Source: Gigantopelta aegis (Eukaryota; Mollusca; Gastropoda; Neomphalida; Peltospiridae). Taken from it: a stretch of 64,000 bases of DNA. The stretch is from positions 79,300,391-79,364,390 of the forward strand of contig NC_054704.1 in NCBI RefSeq assembly GCF_016097555.1, in the 5' to 3' direction. Below, in pieces: positions 62,881-64,000 of this stretch. The notes under the pieces are model-generated. The model ran no database searches, had not been told where the DNA came from, and worked only from the letters and a program-made list of their open reading frames with translations. Position 1 is the first letter of the stretch. Each line of letters starts with the position of its first letter. Position numbers and translations under genes: made by a program.

Positions 62881-63596
62881 CTGATACCATATAAAGGGAG
62901 CTAAAAATTACTCTACTAGAACTATTTTCAGGGAAAACGATGGGGAATGAGATCTTTCCACATGAGTCACACATTTCAACCATTTACAAACTTTACAGCT
63001 GATTTCATTTGAGACCATTTTACTTGGTGCACCGGAACTTGTTTTCTGCGAGTATACAATGGCATTTCCAGGCTGATCCTACAGAAATGAACAATAATTC
63101 TTTAATGGCTTACTGAGCTCATGAATATCCCATATAGGTCATAGGAATTGTCAAGTACCACAGACTGATTTGAGATAACCACTTCCTCATTTAGAACATT
63201 CTCTTCAAGAATACATCTGTCGGCTTCCATGCATGGTCAAATTAAAAGGGCAATCAAGATGTCTGCGAGAAAATTATAGTTTTTTTTTTTTTTTAAATGG
63301 CTGAAAAATTCCTCCCCCCCCCCCTACATATGTGGGTCTCTTTTGTCCTTTTTTTAATTGATCATATAAGAACACACAATTTTTTTTAATAATAATAATA
63401 ATTAACTGCCATCATATAACAGTTCCAATATTTACCCATTTTTGTGATTAAAAACATTCATCAGAACCTGACGTGATGTACTCCATTACATAATTAAAAG
63501 TTTTTAAAAATAATAATAAAAAATAAAAATCCATGGAAACACAACACATTATGTACCATGTTTTTTAATTCATCTCATACACTGTGCTGGAACAGT
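62881..63596. other. No recognised feature
   Basis: AT-rich with homopolymer runs (T at 63280, C at 63313). I searched the - strand for the next upstream dystrobrevin exon and did not see it. Confidence 0.45.
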
Positions 63597-63969
63597 TAGT
63601 GTTTTCCCTAGCTTGTTTTTGCATTGTGTTTTACCATGCCTCAATAGTCTACCGCCATGCCTCAATAGTCTACCGCCATCTTGACTTAATCAGTACCATG
63701 CTGCCCTGTTATTAAACAAGCCTTCTTCAGTAACTAATTCTGAAATTGCCGTTATGAAACACTCAGAAATGTAATATTAATTAATAAAATAGGCCTGTTA
63801 TCTATTTTGGCATTTATTTATTAAAACAAACATTAATTACATTTAGTTTTATTTTAATTATTTTTTTTCTCTTTAAGGGGAAAAAAAAAAAGAATGCCCT
63901 GAAAATAGTGAAAATGCCCCAAAAGTCTTTAGTCTACCATGCCTTGCCAAATTTCTAGGGAAAATACTA
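63597..63969 (-). mobile_element. hAT-like MITE (TAGTGTTTTCCCTAG family), copy 3
   Basis: Ends TAGTGTTTTCCCTAG and CTAGGGAAAATACTA. Reverse orientation of 18567-18888. An 18-bp block (CATGCCTCAATAGTCTAC) is duplicated near 63637. Confidence 0.87.
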
Positions 63970-64000
63970 ATAGTGGTTTTTCATTCAACTCGCACACTGT

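Noticed and set aside
1-64000. Retrovirus-like, LTR or Polinton-like elements
   Set aside because: I looked for long terminal repeats and for protease, reverse transcriptase, integrase or capsid-like frames and saw none.

Overview
This window is animal nuclear DNA: AT-rich, intron-rich and crowded with SINEs, MITEs and minisatellites. Most repeats belong to tRNA-headed SINE families and TA- or TTAA-flanked DNA elements of a kind I associate with molluscs, so a mollusc, probably a gastropod, is the best guess (inference; species not determined).

Two host genes converge. On the + strand, about 1.9-21.5 kb, lies the ATP-dependent RNA helicase DDX24 (MAK5 family). Its first exon(s) lie off the left edge, and 16 coding exons carry every DEAD-box motif in order to the stop codon. 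On the - strand, 56.9-33.6 kb, lie the last six coding exons of a dystrobrevin: the end of the coiled coil, the conserved '[10 protein letters not shown]' block, and an invertebrate-type acidic tail ending in '[13 protein letters not shown]'. Its 5' part (EF-hand and ZZ region) lies beyond 64 kb. The 21.5-33.6 kb interval has no recognisable coding exon; it is intergenic DNA or a very long dystrobrevin 3' UTR.

The standout structure is in DDX24 intron 5. The 3' end of exon 5 together with its 5' splice site has been amplified into about 86 tandem units of about 63 bp (7,955-13,385), so the intron carries about 87 near-identical consensus splice donors, each preceded by a copy of the exon end. 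A second large array (80 bp x about 29) begins immediately after a dystrobrevin splice donor. Other minisatellites have units of 19, 25, 37, 82 and about 78 bp.

Mobile DNA: two Tc1-type (DD34E) copies flank DDX24 visible exon 1. One is complete except for a single internal stop; the other has lost about 379 bp. A second Tc1-like family is present as a 656-bp derivative that keeps only the DNA-binding part of its transposase. About 30 SINEs fall into modular head/tail classes, several with perfect target-site duplications, and at least five have a MITE inserted inside them. I saw no retrovirus-like or Polinton-like element.
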